A stretch of DNA of 64,000 nucleotides. Origin: Cricetomys ansorgei (taxonomy: Eukaryota > Chordata > Mammalia > Rodentia > Nesomyidae). The translations under genes were made by a program, and so were the position numbers. Location of the stretch: contig JAMJFZ010002500.1 of assembly GCA_026225945.1 (NCBI GenBank), positions 1,240,001-1,304,000 of the forward strand, in the 5' to 3' direction. Shown here piece after piece: positions 24,668-35,780 of the stretch. Position 1 is the stretch's first letter. The number at the start of each line of letters is the position of its first letter. The notes below the pieces were generated by a model that was not told where the DNA came from, did no database searches, and saw only the letters and a list, made by a program, of their open reading frames with translations.

Positions 24668-24832
24668 ATTATTATTTTTTTTTGAGACAGGGTCTCACTA
24701 TGTAACTCTGGCTGTCTTTGAACTCACTATGTCGACTAGTGTGGGCCTCTAACTCATGGAGATCTACCTGCCTCTGCCTCCCAAGTACTGGGATTAAAGG
24801 TATGAGCCACTATGCCCAGCCCCATGAAAATA
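24668..24832 (-). mobile_element. B1 SINE, antisense, within Kcnj10 3' UTR
   Basis: TTTTTTTTTGAGACAGGGTC, ACTATGTAACTCTGGCTGTC, CTGCCTCTGCCTCCCAAGTA and GGGATTAAAGGTATGAGCCA mark a reversed B1. In the Kcnj10 mRNA it would be present as antisense B1 RNA. Confidence 0.92.
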
Positions 24833-27681
24833 TCTGAAAACACTCCAGATTACACTGTACCTGGTTCCTCTTCTTCCTTTCCTACCCATTCCAGACCCCT
24901 TTTCCCTTAACCTAACCTTTTAAAGAAAGAGAGGCAAACACAGTCATTTTTCTTTCTTACCATCAATCAACTAAAACTTGTTGCAGGACACAGGTTCTCC
25001 AGGAAAGTTGAACCAACTTCTCAGATTTCCAGATTGCTGAACAGAGCCTCTGGGAATTTGTGATGTTTTATTAAGGTTTGGGCAGAGGCATAACTCTGGC
25101 TGACAGTTGCTATTTTTTTTATTATCTCCTGGTGCCCTTCTGAAAAGTGCCAGCTATTTTATGAGGCAATGCTGAGAGGAACTTACGTTCTGATCTCAGC
25201 CGTTCCAACACTTGGCATAAAATGATGAGTAGTGTCAACTCTGCTCTCTGCTGCCAATGAACCAGTTAAGTTAAAAAGCAGCTTAAGATTAGACCCAGGT
25301 CATTCCTAGTTCTCTGGTGAGGACTGCGGTGGGGCTAGGGAAGGGTATCATAAGCACATGTCCTGTTCTAAAGCCCAAACTACAAGTGAGTTCTGGCCCC
25401 ACTTAGGTACACAGGAAACCCCACAAGATAGTTTAGCAGGAATTCCAGCAGGAATGACACAGCTGCTGATTTAAGGTGGACTGGACATATGATGACGAGC
25501 TACACATTTGTACAGAATGTATACCCGTATCTCTCTGCAAAGCCTTGTAGAGAAAATCAGATGATCCTGAGGCTGAACCTGTGTCAACGGTACACAGTCC
25601 TTACATTGGTCTTTCCCTGAACTCAACTAACCGTTGCTTGAAAATGAAGAGCCTTTAGTCTCTCCTTGCTGTAAAACTCACCATTATTCTCAAACTTGCA
25701 TCAAAACAAGAACCAGAAGAACCTGAACGTCTGAAACAAAGAGCAGAGGGCAAAGAGCCAGCTCTGTGCTTTCAAATATATTCAACGTTGCACTTACCTG
25801 ATGGCGGTCAGGGTGCAAGGACAAAGTGTACTACTGTGTGCATATCTTCTTACCCACTGGCAATTTATCCTCTATCTGGTGTCTTCTGCACATTGCTGCT
25901 TCCCTCCTGAAGGAATTACCCTCTCCCTAGTCCCTTGCCCAAGGCTCAGCCCTCCTCAGATTCTTGGATAACAATGTGAGAACATTTTCTGACCTAACCC
26001 CTTTTGAACTTCCTCTACAATCCCAGGTTTTGCTCTAAGTTGTACTTTAAAATCCTGTCCTGTTAATTCAGCACGACACCCTTCTCCAATAGCCCTATCA
26101 TCTGCATTGAACAACTCCCACTCCCAACCCTAAGTGATTCTTTAGATCACAGCCCAGCTCCCCTGTCCTGGAATTCTTTTTTGGGATATAGGACAAGCTT
26201 TATTAGCAGCCAGGACTGATAAGAAATGGGTTCCCTGTTGGTACCAGCTATAGGCTTGGAAGTCAGGAGAGTGATGGGTACAAATTTTAGGTGAGGTGGG
26301 AGAGTTCAGGTGGGCAAAACAACCAATGGGGAAAGATGTCCAGAGTGTGAAAATGAAAAAGCTGAGGGAGGCTAAGGGACCTAGTGAAGTGAAACCCAGT
26401 CTTACTTACGCCTGACACACAAAAGGTGGGTAGAAACTTGGGAAACTGGGATATGATATATATGTTTATCTAAGGAGAAAAACAGAGATAATATATAGAG
26501 AGATATGTATATAGATGTACATATACCCAAATATACGGTATGTACAGAAAGGAAGTATTCAGACTTTAGCAAAGAGACAAATATCTTGCCTTGGTTTTGT
26601 TGGCTAGGATACCTGGATATTCTGTGTTATAGTTTCAGCGGAGCAGTGAGAGCAGCCGATGGTTTTAAGTTTGATTGATGGAAGAGGGAGGGCTAGACCC
26701 TGCCCCTTTCATACAGAAGCATCCATTAAGGTTTGGTGAACCTGTGCTGATAGGACAAGAGAGGAGCTAGGAGGAGATGGGTCAAGGAAATGCCCATTTC
26801 ACAGAGATCTAGGAAAATCTACCACTCATACTACCTACCACCTATCCCTTGCAACAACCTGCCATTGAACAACTTCTAAAACAAGCAAGCAAGCAAGTAA
26901 GCAAACAAAAGTATCCTTCCATTTTCCTCTCTTGAAGCACACTCCACATTTCCCTTTCTTCTACCAGGGTGGGAGCTGTAGCTCTAAGCACCACAAGTAA
27001 AAACTGAGAATCTTAAAATTTGGTATTTGGGGGGGCATCAAGTAGAAACCGTATTGCTAGAATGCAAATGCCAGGATGGATGAGCTGTTGAGCTCAATGT
27101 ACTCTCAAGACAGAGGCCCAAACCTATATACAAACATCCTAAAGAGGATGCGGCACACGTCAGAGTCTCAGTCCTGGCATCGAGCGGATGGGGTGCTTTG
27201 CAGCTGCGGCTGCGGCTTTGATCTTCCCTAGAGGATGGTGCAGTTCTATTGGTGGCTTCTGAAATCCCTAAACCGTTTTTCACTTCATTTCTGCTGCTCA
27301 TTCACTTCATTTCTACTGCCCCTCCCACTTCCTGAAACCCACGTCAGCTAATAAGACTATGCAGGGGTTTCCCTGAGGTCAGCAGAGGAAGAAAACCAGT
27401 CATAATGTTGCTGTTAGCCATTGTACCTTCCCCAAAGCTGCTTCCATGAACCTTTACCCCTGCCAGCTAACCTAGTTTCTTTGCAAAATAACACATTATC
27501 TATGCTGTACAGTTAGCTGGGCTTCCAGGCCCAGCACTGGCCAATGCTACTGAAGCAGAAGTATCTAGGGATGATTTTTTTCTATGCACCACATTAAAGA
27601 CTAAACCAGGTCAAATGTATTTAGAAAAGAGATGTGTGAGGTATTTTTCGTTTATTTGTGTCTGTTCAGAACAAACTACTA

Positions 27682-27687
27682 AATAAA
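27682..27687 (+). terminator. Kcnj10: Candidate Kcnj10 polyadenylation signal
   Basis: AATAAA at this position is followed within about 30 bases by T-rich sequence (TCTCTTGTTCTCACTTT). A weaker ATTAAA lies at 27593. Chosen from the expected transcript length; the cleavage site itself cannot be seen. Confidence 0.5.
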
Positions 27688-27972
27688 CTGGATGAGTCTC
27701 TTGTTCTCACTTTACCTTCTTTTAGAAACCAGAGTCTCTCTTGTTATCAGTGTTTGAATTCATAGGCTGAGTTATGGGAGGGGGGGTGTCAATTAGAATT
27801 TGCTGGAAGAACTTCTGATCACGAGGCCAGCATTTCCTGCTGGTTTCCCCTTACACTCACACATGTCATTAACACTATCACCCAACCCTTCCAATCCCTC
27901 TCTTGCTCTTTCCTTATTAAGAACTTTTAACAAATTTCAGATCTAGTTTTATAAAATTTAAAAATTTTATTC

Positions 27973-28117
27973 ATGTGTGTGTGTGTGTATGTATATGTGT
28001 GTGTGTATGTGTGTGTGTATGTATATGTGTGTGTATGTATATGTATATGTGTGTGCGTGTGTGTATGTGTATGTATGTGCGTGTGTGTATGTGTGTGTGT
28101 GTATATGTGTGTGTGTA

Positions 28118-28177
<60 letters not shown>

Positions 28178-28220
28178 TGTGTGTGTGCGTGTGTGTGTGT
28201 ATGTGTGTGTGTGCGTGTGT
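27973..28220. repeat. Compound (TG)n/(TATG)n microsatellite
   Basis: About 250 bp of TGTG is interrupted by TATG and GCGTG steps, with one uninterrupted TG run of over 40 bases at about 28125-28170. It lies about 290 bases past the inferred Kcnj10 poly(A) signal. Confidence 0.95.
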
Positions 28221-28368
28221 AGTTGTGCCAGGGCTTATGTACATTAGATAACAATTTTTAAGAGTCAGTCAGGAGTCTCCTTCCACCAGGTGGGGTCTGG
28301 GGAATCAAACTCAGGTTGTAGGATTTGGCAGCAAGTGCCTTTACCCACTGAGCCATCCTGATGGCCTG
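28221..28368 (-). mobile_element. tRNA-derived SINE, antisense
   Basis: CTCCTTCCACCAGGTGGGGT, GGGGAATCAAACTCAGGTTG, AGCAAGTGCCTTTACCCACT and GAGCCATCCTGATGGCC are the reversed body and head. The preceding TG array corresponds to its CA tail on the minus strand. Confidence 0.85.
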
Positions 28369-30179
28369 AAAATCCAATTCTTAAAGGGCAAGATTTAATA
28401 AACACTAAGACTCAGTAATCTGAAAACTGGCTAAGCCAATTTCAATAGTCAAGTTTCTCTGGATCTGGTACACTGTCCCTTTTGGACAGTGATTCTTGAG
28501 TCTATTTTTTTCTTCCACACTATAGGAAATGCTTTTTGGATGGTTTTCCTCACACATCCTGAAGGCTCTGTAAGTCCATTTAATCAGCAGAGATTTCTGT
28601 CCCCAAGTCTCAAAGTAATGGATTCTTACCAAGCATTAGCTTAAGAAAGTCGTGGTCAGTATTCAACCCTAAATGTTCTGCCAAGAAGCAACAGGTTATA
28701 GTCACTGACTCTTGGTCCTTAAGATGGAAGAACAGAGGGAAGAGGAAAGGAATTGGGCCTCTCATCATTAATAAATCAACATTTAGGAAACACTGTAAGT
28801 GAGCCATCAGACACGGTACCCAGATCCCGAATCTGTAGTTCTTACACACTTGTGAGAAATGAAAGGTATGTGACAAATTGAACCAAGGGTGAGTCATTTA
28901 TGCAAATACAAAATAGAGAATTAACATATTCTAAAAAATAAAATCTGTGGAAAGCATTTCACAGGGTTGAACACTAAACAGGAAGTGGTATCAAGAGTTC
29001 TGCTGTTTTCTGCATCTCACTCATTTGATTCCAGGGACAGGCTGCTTTTTGTTGTTTCCTTATCATCTAGAATTTGGTGTCTCTCCTATTTGCTAGGCCA
29101 GCCATAGAGGGATAATTAGCTGAAGCTTTTCTGCCAAAATACCTAAAACCACCTTCCCAGAAGAACCCTTAATCTTCAGACAACTTTCTCATATTCTCTA
29201 CTAAGCTTCACTTACCTATAACCCATAAAGGAAAATAATAAACCAGGGATAAAAAGAGTAGCAATGAGATAGAATATCAGAAAGATTTAAAGAAGATATG
29301 AAGAAGGAGAAGGAGAAGAAACAGAGAAGGAAATTAGAATTCTGAATCAGCATTTTATTTGCAAGTTCATCACACAATAATTAAGATATCTTGGCTTAGA
29401 CAGACCGACTCTCAATTTCAGTTCTGCTACTAGCTGGCTATGTGACTTACTCTCCATAAACCCTGGTTTTCCTCATTGGTAAAGGTAGGAATATCTACTT
29501 TACACTACAGTTGCAAATAAGTCCTCAACAAACAACTATTATGAATGGGAACAGTTGTTATTTGAATGGTTATGTGTTATCACGGAACATACGAACAATT
29601 CACGGTGAAAAATGACTAGAAGTAGTTCTTAATCTACAACATACACTTACACCAAGGCATACTAAAGGATACAATTAAAATGGCTCAAGGGATAAATGAG
29701 AAGTGTAGGATGAGAGGTGCATGTCCCGACGGACTGGCGCCATCTCTACTAGAAGACTTTCCTAGCTAGAGCAGGCTCAATTTGTATGACCAAGCAGTCA
29801 GTCTGTGTCAGGAACCATGCGAGAGAATACCAAGAAATAGACACCTTCCACTCCCGAGAACCCTACCGTTTAGAAGAAGCCGGATACATTCTAAAATAAA
29901 GCATGACGTTCTTACAAGCAGATCATAAGCACCGTTGGTAACCAGAGAAAGAACGAAAGAGTTGGAGCCCCGGCAAGAAATCAGTGGGTGACCGGAGCGG
30001 GAGAAGGGCCGATTTTGACTTAGGTGAGGGATTCTTGAGCAAACGGAGTTGACAGCAGTCCAGGGATGGCAGCCTGGGTGTGTTCCGGGAGGAGGCTCAT
30101 CCTTACCAGGGGTGAAAACAGGGTGACTGTTGTAGTTTATCTATTTCTCCTGAGCGCTGAGGGATGTAGCCAGAGGTCG
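28369..30179. other. Kcnj10-Pigm intergenic spacer
   Basis: Mostly unassigned AT-rich DNA, with a purine run (GAAGGAGAAGGAGAAG) near 29300 and a MIR at 29375-29560. The two genes point the same way. Confidence 0.5.
29375..29560 (+). mobile_element. MIR SINE
   Basis: TTCAGTTCTGCTACTAGCTG, GCTATGTGACTTACTCTCC and TTTTCCTCATTGGTAAAGG follow MIR order. Confidence 0.75.
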
Positions 30180-30576
30180 CAGCTCACGCGGTGTCGGAAG
30201 TCCTCGGTTGACCGGGTTGGGAACGCGGAAGACGAGGCTGCTTAACAAACAAAAACAGAAAAATCCTCACTCGGATCCACAACGCCCGAGCCACTCCGGG
30301 ATTTCCCATTCGCGGAAGTGGCGGTAACGAGCGACCGGAAATCCCGCCTCCGGAGCGAGACAGCCAATCCCGAGGGAGGTAGTTGTTTCACGGAGACAGG
30401 GGAGCGTCCGCGCGAGGCCGGAAGTGGCGTGGGGGCGGGACTTGTGCCGGAAGAGGTCGTTCCCCCGTCGTTACCGTTCGCCCTCCCGCGGAGGAGATGC
30501 GGCGGGCCGCCGGGCCGAGCGAGCGGGAGGGCCGTTAGGGAGAGGGCGCAGCGGCGTGAGCCGCCGCCGCCGGACC
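30180..30576 (+). promoter_or_regulatory. Pigm: Pigm CpG-island promoter and 5' UTR
   Basis: CpG density rises sharply from about 30180 and stays high into the CDS, to about 31500. No TATA box is obvious. Visible elements are ETS/GABP-type sites GCGGAAGTGGCG (30312-30323), ACCGGAAAT (30334-30342), GCCGGAAGTGGCG (30417-30429) and GCCGGAAG (30446-30453). There is also a CCAAT box (30364-30368) and an Sp1 box GGGGCGGG (30432-30439). In people, a promoter variant that weakens Sp1 binding at PIGM causes inherited GPI deficiency, so this GC-box region matters functionally. The start site cannot be fixed from sequence. Confidence 0.8.
30497..30538 (+). promoter_or_regulatory. 13-codon upstream ORF in Pigm 5' UTR
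   Basis: An out-of-frame ATG (context GAGGAGATGC, A at -3) opens [13 protein letters not shown] and stops at TAG, 38 bases before the Pigm ATG. It is the only upstream ATG I see in the promoter-proximal 5' region. If transcription starts upstream of it, it could reduce translation of Pigm. Confidence 0.5.
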
Positions 30577-31848
30577 ATGAGCTGCGCCAGGCACTGGGGG
30601 GAGTGGTTCCTGAACCTGCGGGTGCCGCCCGCCGGGGTGTTCGGCGTGGCCTTCCTAGCCCGGGTGGCCCTGGTGTTCTACGGCGTCTTCCAGGATCGGA
30701 CCCTGCTGGTGCGGTACACCGACATCGACTACCACGTGTTCACGGACGCCGCGCGCTTCGTCACGGAAGGGCGCTCCCCGTACCTGAGGGCCACCTACCG
30801 CTACACCCCGCTGCTGAGCTGGCTGCTCACCCCCAACGTGTACCTCGGCGGGCTCTTCGGCAAGTTTCTCTTCATCAGCTGCGACCTCCTCACCGCCTTC
30901 CTCCTCTACCGCCTGCTGCTGCTCAGGGGGCTGGGGCGCCGCCGGGCCTGCGGCTACTGCGTCTTCTGGCTGCTGAACCCCTTGCCCATGGCGGTGTCCA
31001 GCCGCGGCAACGCCGACTCGGTGGTCGCCTCGCTGGTGCTCGCCGCCCTGTACTGCCTGGAGAAGCGGCTGGTGGCGTGCGCCGCGGTGGCCTACGGGGT
31101 CGCGGTGCACATGAAGATGTACCCGGTGACCTACATCCTGCCCATCGCGCTCCACCTGCGGCCCGAGCGCGACAGTGACGAGGGTCTCCGCCAAGCCCGG
31201 TACTCCTTCCAGGCCCGCCTGTACGACTTCCTCGGGAGGCTGTGCAGCTGGGCCGTGCTGCTCTTCGTGGCAGTCGCGGGGCTCACCTTCTTCGCCCTGA
31301 GCCTCGGCTTCTACTGCGCGTACGGCTGGGAGTTCCTGGAGCACACCTACCTGTACCACCTGACCCGGCGGGACATCCGCCACAACTTCTCCCCGTACTT
31401 CTACATGCTGTACCTGACGGCCGAGAGCAAGTGGAGTTTCACCCTGGGGATCGCCGCCTTCCTGCCGCAGTTCATCCTGCTCTCAGCCGTGTCTTTCGCC
31501 TACTACAGAGACCTCGTCTTCTGCTGCTTTCTTCACACGTCCATTTTTGTGACTTTCAACAAGGTCTGCACCTCTCAGTACTTCCTCTGGTACCTCTGCC
31601 TCCTGCCTCTGGTGATGCCGCTGGTGAGAATGCCTTGGAAGAGAGCCATCGTCCTCCTCATGCTGTGGTTCATAGGGCAGGCCTTATGGCTGGCTCCTGC
31701 GTACGTTCTAGAGTTTCAGGGAAAGAACACCTTCCTGTTTATTTGGTTAGCTGGTTTGTTCTTCCTTCTGATCAACTGTTCCATACTGATTCAGATTATC
31801 TCCCATTATAAGGAGGACCGCCTAGAGGAGAGGATCAAATATGACTGA
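30577..31848 (+). CDS. Pigm: GPI mannosyltransferase 1 (PIG-M)
   Basis: The 423-residue product equals the known PIG-M length. The enzyme (family GT50) uses dolichol-phosphate-mannose in the ER lumen to add the first, alpha-1,4-linked mannose to GlcN-(acyl)PI, and works with the partner PIGX. Residues 48-55 read TDIDYHVF, which contains the conserved DXD motif (Asp49, Asp51) in the first luminal loop after TM1 (about 17-36). Many further hydrophobic spans follow (for example about 223-246, 288-312 and 375-407), giving a multi-pass ER protein with a charged tail ending KYD. The coding region is intronless, as in other mammals. The ATG at 30577 has A at -3. The frame stays open upstream to about 30424 but without an in-frame ATG. 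The first 900 bases are very CpG-rich, the last 350 are ordinary. Confidence 0.98.
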   Translation: MSCARHWGEWFLNLRVPPAGVFGVAFLARVALVFYGVFQDRTLLVRYTDIDYHVFTDAARFVTEGRSPYLRATYRYTPLLSWLLTPNVYLGGLFGKFLFISCDLLTAFLLYRLLLLRGLGRRRACGYCVFWLLNPLPMAVSSRGNADSVVASLVLAALYCLEKRLVACAAVAYGVAVHMKMYPVTYILPIALHLRPERDSDEGLRQARYSFQARLYDFLGRLCSWAVLLFVAVAGLTFFALSLGFYCAYGWEFLEHTYLYHLTRRDIRHNFSPYFYMLYLTAESKWSFTLGIAAFLPQFILLSAVSFAYYRDLVFCCFLHTSIFVTFNKVCTSQYFLWYLCLLPLVMPLVRMPWKRAIVLLMLWFIGQALWLAPAYVLEFQGKNTFLFIWLAGLFFLLINCSILIQIISHYKEDRLEERIKYD

Positions 31849-33296
31849 TGGGTGTTGTGGATCTTCTGCAGCTTCTCCTACATTCTGATTATTCCGTATG
31901 GACCAGAAAAGCTCCGGAACCTAAACCCTCCCCTCCACCAACATTCTAAGCACTCTAGTGAAAGCTCCGTTGCTCCATAGAGATCAAAACCAGTGTTGGC
32001 CTTATTATATACGAAGGGGACCCAGTAATGGAGGTCCATCCTTTACAAAGTCTTAGGACTCATTGTAAAGATTTCTTTTTTGACAGTTGAAAAGCTGAGG
32101 AAACTTAGCTGGAAGATGTTAAACTATTTTTGTACAATATAGAGACAGGCATGAGGTCTCTAGCGGTGGTTGGTTCTGTTACACTGTGCCACTGTTGCAC
32201 CTTCAAGGCCCTCCCCCCCTTTCCGCAGTTCTGAAAGCTGTGAAAATTTACAAAGTTCCTGAGTACAACGTTCTTATATATAAAGTATTAACACTACCAT
32301 GCCTAGTTGGGAAAGTTTAAAATTTTTGTATTAAGTGTGGGGCCTTAGAAGATAAATAATCCAAAGAACTTAAATTGTGATCATGCATTTGTTTTGTAAT
32401 TTAGGCTTCAGCGTACTACCAGTGGTATTGGTTTCATACAAAAAGATTAAATTTCAACTCATCCATCTTTAGACCTGAATTTTTAAAAAAAGAAATCCAA
32501 CAGTGTTATGACATTTATATGCTTGTCCTTTTTCATTAGAAATTTCAGCAATTATGCTGAAAATATTTTTTCATCTAGAATTTAAGCTGAGTTTTGTCTG
32601 TTGTAAAAGTAGTAGAATTTAGGTGATAAAACCTAAATTTTGATTAAAATTCGGTTTGCTCTGTTCTGGTTTTATCACCAAAATGGTTACATTGTTGATA
32701 AGGCATCTCCTAGCTTAGACCCCGCACTCTGAAAATTCCATGATGGGAAGGAAGACTTGAGGGAGGTTCCTGGAAAGCACGGGTGGCACCCTTGGGACCC
32801 ACTGGTCTTCTGGACCAAGAGGTTGCAAAGATTGCAGAATGAGGCTTTGCTGGGCAGTCTTGCTTATCACTGTAATATTTCTCGGGGGAAAATACTTTCT
32901 TAGCTGTTTGAATAAGCAAGTAAATTGTTTTTCCAGAGTTCAGAGAAAACTAGAAACAAATACTACTCCAAACAGTAGGTTGTTTTTTGTTTTGTTTCCC
33001 TCTTTCTTCTTTTTAAGGCAAGCCTAAAAAGCCTTTGAGGGTAGAATAGTTATAGGCTGCTCATCATTAAAAATTCTGTCACTGCAGCCTTTCTTTGTTG
33101 GACTCCTTTGGGGATTTTGCCCAGAAACAATAGGTGGCTTTTCTGTGGCTGACTGTGTGTAACAAAAGTGGTCAGTTGTAGAAAATGGTGACTTTCCTAA
33201 ACTGTGGAGTCCCATATTCCTTGTGAGGTTGAAACAACAGCTCATTGATTAATATAGTTTAAGTAGTGGCTTTCCAGTTATGGCACACAAACCTTT
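31849..33296 (+). other. Pigm: Pigm 3' untranslated region, proximal part
   Basis: AT-rich sequence with no coding signal. It contains only weak ATTAAA signals (32446, 32643). Human PIGM has a 3' UTR of several kb as I remember it, so the transcript may continue through the SINE cluster that follows. Confidence 0.5.
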
Positions 33297-33380
33297 AAAA
33301 ATTATTATTATGGGTATTGAAACCAGGGCCTCAAGCATTCTGGGTGAGTACTCTACAACTGAGCTGTGTGTCCAGCCCCA
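33297..33380 (-). mobile_element. ID/B4-head SINE, antisense
   Basis: TATTGAAACCAGGGCCTCAA, GTACTCTACAACTGAGCTGT and GTCCAGCCCC are a reversed ID-type element. Confidence 0.8.
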
Positions 33381-33447
33381 AGTGAATTTTCAAAGGGAAA
33401 ACTTGAGGGAGCAAAGTATACTTTGTGAGTCCGTACAGGCCTAACTT

Positions 33448-33598
33448 TTTTTTTTTTTTGGTGGTTGTTCTTTTAGAGTCTCCGCCCAGGCTGGCCTCAG
33501 ACTTAGTACATAGTTCAAGATAACCTTGAACTCCTGATTCTCCTGCCTCTACCTCCCAAGAGCTGAGGTCACAGTCCTGTGCCACTGTGCCTGGCTCA
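33448..33598 (-). mobile_element. B1-type SINE, antisense
   Basis: T tract, then CCCAGGCTGGCCTCAGACTT, AACCTTGAACTCCTGATTCT and GAGCTGAGGTCACAGTCCTG: reversed B1 or the B1 half of a B4. Confidence 0.85.
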
Positions 33599-33677
33599 GG
33601 AATTCTTTATCAAAAACAATGCAAGTGTTTCTTAAGGGATGCAGAAGATATTCTGCAGTTTATCTGCTGCAAAACAT

Positions 33678-33896
33678 TTTTTTTTTTTATTTATCTTTTG
33701 TGTGGGGGTGTTTTACATGTATGTCTGTGCACCATGTGCATGCCTGGGGCCTAAGGTGGCCAGAAGAGGACTTTGGATTTCTGGAACTGGAGTTACAGGT
33801 GGTTTTGAGCCACCATGTGGGTACTGGGAATCCAAACCTGAGTCCTCTGGAAGATCATCTAGTGCTCTTAATCTCTGAGCCACTCCCCAGCCCCAT
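33678..33896 (-). mobile_element. B3 SINE, antisense
   Basis: GCATGCCTGGGGCCTAAGGT, CTGGAACTGGAGTTACAGGT, GGTTTTGAGCCACCATGTGG and AATCTCTGAGCCACTCCCCA follow B3 in reverse. Confidence 0.92.
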
Positions 33897-33969
33897 GCTG
33901 CAAAACATTTAAAAAGTTAAATGCACAGAAGACTTGATTTGGTCTTTCAGAATTTACAGCTTTGCAGCT

Positions 33970-34168
33970 TTTTAAATGTTTCTTTGGGGAGGAGGCACAC
34001 ACACTATGGCCTGCATATGGAGGTCTGATGCACCTGTGGAGGTCAGAAGACAACTTATGGTAGTCCACTTTTCTCTTTCCACTGTGCTGGCCCTGGGAAT
34101 CAAACTTGGGTTGTCAGGCTTGGCAGCAAGTACCTCTTCACAATGAGCTGTCTGATCACTTGGGCTTC
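33970..34168 (-). mobile_element. tRNA-derived SINE (B4 superclass), antisense
   Basis: GGAGGTCAGAAGACAACTTA, CCTGGGAATCAAACTTGGGT and CAGGCTTGGCAGCAAGTACC are the reversed body. The head after 34140 is worn. Confidence 0.8.
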
Positions 34169-34264
34169 ATTTATGATATCCGTTGTTTCCTCATTGGTCC
34201 TTGAGTAACACCTTAAAATTGTGTAGCTCTTTGAGTTATTTTTTGTGTAATTATCTTTACGTCA

Positions 34265-34590
34265 CTGTAGCAGATTCCTCGTGTAAATCAGCTTACAGAG
34301 AGAACAGGTTTATTTGGGTTTAGAAATTTCCGTTTGACATTGGTTTGCCCTGTTGCTTCAGACATATTGAGGTAGCACACCTTGGCAGGCAGCACATAGT
34401 AAAACTATTCACCTCATTGTGGGGGCAGAAGACAGAGGGAGAGACAAGGTTTTCTGAGTCTCTTTGAGGGCATGGCCTCAATGCCTTAAAACCTCCCACT
34501 GGGCAGGGCCTTAAGTTTCCACAGTTTCCCAGTAGTGCCACAGGCAAGGGAGCAAGCTTTTAACACAGGCCTCTGTGAGGAGAGTTCAGA
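34265..34590 (-). mobile_element. LTR/rodent repeat fragment, antisense
   Basis: GAACAGGTTTATTTGGGTTT near the left end contains a reversed AATAAA. It is followed by GGGGCAGAAGACAGAGGGAG, CAATGCCTTAAAACCTCCCA and CCAGTAGTGCCAC, a pattern seen in reversed MaLR-like repeats. The family name is uncertain. Confidence 0.5.
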
Positions 34591-34791
34591 TCCGTACTGC
34601 AGCAGCATCACTGTGTATGAATGATAGACTGATTGACAGACAAGCATTGGTTAAGAGGTTAAGAAGAAGCTTTCACCAGATAGGTTATATTCTAAACAGA
34701 GCGTTGGGTGTTTTCTTCTGTAACTGCTTTTTTGATGTCTCCAAAATGTTCTTTAAAGGCTCAAGTTCCCTGGATTAGGATCCTTATTGTC

Positions 34792-34947
34792 TTTGTTTTG
34801 TTTTTGTTGTTGTAGGAGATAGAGTCTCAGGTAGCCCAGGCTGGCCTCAAACTTGCCTTGTAACAGAGGCTGGCCTTGAGCTTGAGATCCTCTTGAATCT
34901 ACCTCCCAAGTACTGGGATTATCAGGGGTGCTGGACCACACCTGGCT
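34792..34947 (-). mobile_element. B1/B4 SINE, antisense
   Basis: GTAGCCCAGGCTGGCCTCAA, a second TGGCCTTGAGCTTGAGATCC and CTACCTCCCAAGTACTGGGA: a reversed element with an internal duplication. Confidence 0.85.
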
Positions 34948-35334
34948 CTTAGGTTCTTTGGAAAAGCTGTGATAATCACTGCTGCTCAACTCAGCAAAAG
35001 AATCCTTAAAGCCATAGATGTCAGTTCCTGGCTTCTTACCATCTGGCTTTTATACATAATGTAATGATGTTTCCTAAGTTGTTCTTTAGTTAATTTATGG
35101 CTGAATATATTGTTTGTTTTTAACATCAGCTGTTATTTTACGTTACCACCTACACTCTCTTGCCATCTGTGAAAGTAGAAAAGAAAAATATGACAAATTC
35201 TACCTGTGGTGGTCTTTAAATGCAATCTCTTGTCATTTCCTTCATGCTTTATTATTACTTTGGTGTAGTTTTGTGTGCGTGTGGATGCAGGCGTTCATCA
35301 ACCTTGGGTGTCATTCCTGAAACACCATTGACTG

Positions 35335-35452
35335 TTTTTTTGTTTTTGTTTTGAGATGGCCAGGTTGGCCTGATTGATAGAGCCCTAAGGATCTGCCTGT
35401 CTCTGCCTTGATAGCACTGGGATTCTAAGTGTATGTCACCATACCTGGCTTT
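35335..35452 (-). mobile_element. B1 SINE, antisense, shortened
   Basis: TTTTGTTTTGAGATGGCCAG joins directly to GTTGGCCTGATTGATAGAGC, so about 35 bases of B1 are missing. It ends with CACTGGGATTCTAAGTGTAT. Confidence 0.75.
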
Positions 35453-35654
35453 TTGTCGTTTCTTTAAACATTAGCCATATAAACACAGTAAACATAGACA
35501 AAATTTTCCTAGTCTAGAAGAGTTGATAACTAAGTGATCTTTTCTTTGATCACAGTTGAACACGTTTTCCTCACTCAGTGACAACAGTTGCTTAACTGAT
35601 TTTGTATTGTGATGCTGGTTTTTCATGGTTAATTTGTTTAGGTTATTGCTCTGC

Positions 35655-35780
35655 CACAGCTTAATTTTTATGACAACACTTCAGATTTGCTGTTTGTACT
35701 TAGTTTTATAGATGAGCAAAGTAGTTTAAAGGTTAAATGACTTGCTAATAAATGGCAGACAGAACTAGAATGTTAAGTGA
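35655..35780 (-). mobile_element. MIR SINE, antisense
   Basis: TTTTATAGATGAGCAAAGTAG, GGTTAAATGACTTGCTAATA and AATGGCAGACAGAACTAGAAT are MIR in reverse. Confidence 0.7.

Larger units (their letters stand above)
23810..27700 (+). other. Kcnj10: Kcnj10 3' untranslated region (extent inferred)
   Basis: No further coding exon is seen after the TGA. The canonical AATAAA at 27682 gives a coding-plus-3' UTR exon of about 5.0 kb, in line with the roughly 5 kb Kcnj10 messages I know from mouse and human. The stretch contains an antisense B1 at 24668-24832, an AT-rich block at 26450-26540, a short (AAGC)n run at 26881-26900, and otherwise unique sequence. Shorter 3' ends are possible. Confidence 0.6.

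Noticed and set aside
28281..28298. CCACCAGGTGGGGTCTGG as a further CTCF site
   Set aside because: It lies in an antisense SINE and breaks the GGC core at a highly constrained position.
30318..31178. A 286-codon open frame overlapping the Pigm 5' region in another frame
   Set aside because: It is an Ala/Arg/Pro/Gly-rich shadow caused by the GC-rich CpG island; the true Pigm frame gives the full conserved protein with its DXD motif.
30655..31383. A 242-codon antisense frame within Pigm
   Set aside because: It mirrors codon bias on the opposite strand, has low-complexity Gln/Val/Glu content, and has no independent start or promoter signal.
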